Assembly (NCBI RefSeq): GCF_036017065.1
Contig: NZ_JAYXHR010000003.1
Coordinates: forward strand, 372,001-436,000
Length of the DNA stretch: 64,000 nt
Source: Uliginosibacterium sp036017065
Lineage (GTDB): Bacteria; Pseudomonadota; Gammaproteobacteria; Burkholderiales; Rhodocyclaceae
Reading direction: 5' to 3'
Below are positions 62,295 to 64,000 of this stretch, piece by piece (position 1 is the stretch's first letter; each line of letters begins with the position of its first letter). A model generated the notes under the pieces. It had not been told where the DNA came from, searched no databases, and saw nothing but the letters and a program-made list of their open reading frames with translations. Position numbers and translations under genes: made by a program.

Positions 62295-62861
62295 TCAGGA
62301 GGACGCCAGCATGCCGAGCAGGCGCTCGTGCATGAGCGGCAGCGCACTCAGCGCATGGCGCGCGGCGGCTATCCTCACTTCATGCCGATCGCCACTGAGG
62401 CGCAGGGTTTGCGAGGTTACGGCGACGGCTCCGCCGGAGTCTGCTCGCAGAGCCCAAGCGAAGCACTGGGTGCCCGCGGGTACGGCCGGTTGGGAGCCGT
62501 CCGCGACGCCGGTGTTGGCGATCGCGAGAACAGCCGGGCTGTGACGCAGAGCGCCGCCCGCCATCTCGGCGGCCACTGCCTCGCTGGTCAGGCCGTGGGT
62601 GTCGATAGTGGCAGCGTGAACCCCTAGGCAGCGCATCTTGGCTTCCGGCGTGTACGCCACGAAACCGCACTCCAGCACTTCCCCGGCGCCCTCCACATCT
62701 GCCAGCAGCGCTGCAATGAGGCCGGCAGTACAGGACTCCGCCGATGTGACCGTTACTTGTCGTGCCCGCAGGTAAGCCACCACGTGACGGAGCACGACGT
62801 CTTCTCCTCGCCTCTCCGGGCTACCGTGTTCTTCGGCGAACGATGGAGCGATTGCGGACAT
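62295..62861 (-). CDS. pncC: Nicotinamide-nucleotide amidohydrolase PncC (CinA C-terminal type)
   Basis: 188 residues from the ATG at 62861 (a TTG at 62870 is possible). The family signature is VTSAESCTAGLIAALLADVE and GFVAYTPEAKMRCLGV near the N-terminus, with NTGVADGSQPAVPAGTQCFA later. It deamidates NMN to NaMN in NAD recycling. Only the single CinA-C domain is present. It overlaps or abuts the glycosyltransferase gene, so these minus-strand genes form one unit. Confidence 0.9.
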   Translation of the reverse strand: MSAIAPSFAEEHGSPERRGEDVVLRHVVAYLRARQVTVTSAESCTAGLIAALLADVEGAGEVLECGFVAYTPEAKMRCLGVHAATIDTHGLTSEAVAAEMAGGALRHSPAVLAIANTGVADGSQPAVPAGTQCFAWALRADSGGAVAVTSQTLRLSGDRHEVRIAAARHALSALPLMHERLLGMLASS

Positions 62862-62866
62862 CAAAC

Positions 62867-63559
62867 TCAACTTGCCTTCGCCACCGCTGGGCCACTCAGC
62901 CAGTCGCGGTAGGCCAGCAGGGTGTCACCGAAACCGCCACGGGCCCGCGCGTCGGTACGCGCGCTGGTGACCACGCGTGGTGCGGCGCTCCAGGCGATGC
63001 GGGCGCCGTTGCGCTGCAGGGCTTCGACCAGCGCCACGTCCTCGCTGCATGCCAGGGGCAGGAAGCCACCGGCGGCGAGGTAGGCGGCGGCGCTGACGCC
63101 GAGGTTGGCGGCATGGATGTGCCGGTGTCCATCCGCGTGGAGGTAGCGCTCCAGGAAGTGCAGGCGCAGGGCATCCGACAGTGCGCCGTGTGCGGACCAG
63201 TCCTCCACGCTGACCGGACCGCATACGGCATCCGCTTCCAGCGCGAGCTGGGCGGCCAGCCAGTCCGGATGCACCTTGCTGTCCGCGTCGGTGAATGCCA
63301 GCCAGCGTGCGCCACGTGCGATCAGTGCGGCGGCGCCGAGGGCGCGGCTGGCGCCCACGTTGCGCATGCCGGTCTCGATGACTTCCACGCCACGCTCGCG
63401 CGCGATGGCTGCCGATTGATCGCAGCAACTGTCGGCAACGACGACGATTGCCACCGGCTCCGCGTCAAGCGCCGGGTGCTGCGCGGCCAGCTTCAGCGCA
63501 GCGAGGGCGCGCGGCAGCAGGGCCTCCTCGTTGTGCGCGGGCACCACCACGCCGATCAT
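62867..63559 (-). CDS. Family 2 glycosyltransferase
   Basis: 230 residues: IGVVVPAHNEEALLPRALAA, nucleotide-sugar site VVADSCCDQSA, and the metal-binding LAFTDADSKVHPDWL (DAD). It overlaps the methyltransferase stop by four bases (63556-63559), with GAGGTG upstream of its ATG. Together with the methyltransferase it looks like part of a surface-glycan or natural-product locus that continues beyond the window. Confidence 0.88.
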   Translation of the reverse strand: MIGVVVPAHNEEALLPRALAALKLAAQHPALDAEPVAIVVVADSCCDQSAAIARERGVEVIETGMRNVGASRALGAAALIARGARWLAFTDADSKVHPDWLAAQLALEADAVCGPVSVEDWSAHGALSDALRLHFLERYLHADGHRHIHAANLGVSAAAYLAAGGFLPLACSEDVALVEALQRNGARIAWSAAPRVVTSARTDARARGGFGDTLLAYRDWLSGPAVAKAS

Positions 63560-64000
63560 CGCGGCACCTCGCTGGCCGGGTCGGCATAGTTGCGTGCCCA
63601 TGTCTCGATCAGCAGGTCGGCTTCTTCGTAGCGTGACAGGCGGCGCAGCGGCGCCTCGTCGAACAGCGCGTGCACCGATTCCGAAGTCTGCTGGCGGTCG
63701 TCGAAAGGCTGGCGCCAGTGGCAGGCGACGACATGACCATCCGGCGCGAGCGAGGCCAGGCATTGCTGGTGCACGTGCCGGGCATCGGCGTCGTCGAAGT
63801 AGTACAGCAGCTCGCTGAACACGATGAGATCGAACGGGCCATGTTCGCGCGGCCAGTCGTGGGGCAGCTCGTGGTCGGCGACGGTGACGTTGGGATAGTC
63901 GGCAAGCCGCTCGCGGCAGGTCGCCCGTGCGCTGGGCGAGAAGTCGCTGATCAGCACGCGGTCGCTGCGGGTGGCCAGCTCCGCGCTCAGCTCACCGATG
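63556..64000 (-). CDS. NodS-like SAM-dependent methyltransferase, 5' part outside window
   Basis: The frame is open to the window edge, so the N-terminus is missing. Visible parts are IGELSAELATRSDRVLISDF, the end of the SAM-binding motif I and the acidic strand 2, and FDLIVFSELLYYFDDADARH, motif IV. This matches NodS/class I methyltransferases. Coupled to the downstream glycosyltransferase. An internal GTG at 63957 is not the true start because conserved sequence lies upstream. Confidence 0.85.
   Translation of the reverse strand, partial: IGELSAELATRSDRVLISDFSPSARATCRERLADYPNVTVADHELPHDWPREHGPFDLIVFSELLYYFDDADARHVHQQCLASLAPDGHVVACHWRQPFDDRQQTSESVHALFDEAPLRRLSRYEEADLLIETWARNYADPASEVPR

Overview
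This is about 64 kb of high-GC chromosome from a proteobacterium, most likely a betaproteobacterium (Burkholderiales or Rhodocyclales). The evidence is the gene content and order (glyA, nrdR, ribD together; an RhlE-type helicase with a very long Gly/Arg/Asn tail; a PEP-CTERM protein of the VPLPGSAAL type; a Nit1C nitrilase cluster) plus GTAGGTTGGGTTGAGC-type intergenic repeats. I cannot name the genus. No rRNA, tRNA or CRISPR array was recognised.

Layout. 0.3-4.6 kb: housekeeping genes moeB, ribD, a DUF1232 membrane protein, nrdR and glyA. 4.9-8.7 kb: a YfbK-like VWA lipoprotein, an ECF sigma factor and a membrane anti-sigma-like protein. The lipoprotein frame has no ATG, GTG or TTG start. 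The sigma gene has an ECF-like promoter that would give a leaderless mRNA. 8.8-12.7 kb: a secreted pectinesterase with a 59-serine linker, and rhlE. 13.5-20.4 kb: an isolated Rieske oxygenase, a VOC protein, a DM13 protein, a large hybrid histidine kinase and a TIR-domain protein with a membrane tail. 20.5-27.8 kb: a LacI-controlled uronate-polysaccharide locus with a heparinase II/III-type lyase, an oligomer-binding protein without other transporter parts, and an alginate-lyase-family protein. 27.8-31.9 kb: small secreted proteins, a GAF-PAS-GGDEF-EAL protein and a small charged protein.

31.9-41.6 kb is a complete Nit1C operon on the minus strand: Sll0783/MSMEG_0572 protein, nitrilase, radical SAM, GNAT, AIR-synthase-like, glycosyltransferase, MSMEG_0570 protein and flavin oxidoreductase. 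A divergent MocR regulator faces it. The shared intergenic region holds a sigma-54 promoter match, an NtrC-like site and three TGATGCGATCA-type motifs. 41.7-45.0 kb is a small plastic region: an AT-rich ClpP-fold protease gene, a REP-associated tyrosine transposase flanked by inverted REP elements, and a 64-bp copy of the transposase 3' end plus REP 1.2 kb downstream. 45-48 kb holds small conserved proteins and a PAP2 phosphatase.

48.4-57.8 kb is the most interesting candidate system. A sigma-54 promoter with an upstream inverted repeat precedes two paralogous NMT1-type binding proteins, two paralogous Rieske oxygenases, an ABC ATPase and permease, a TRZ/ATZ-type amidohydrolase and a PDR/VanB-type reductase. 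Together these look like uptake, oxygenation and hydrolytic deamination of a nitrogen-rich aromatic heterocycle under nitrogen control. The substrate is unknown. 57.9-64 kb: an NhaR-like regulator, a TerC protein, a PEP-CTERM protein, a DUF892 protein, PncC, a family 2 glycosyltransferase and a truncated methyltransferase.
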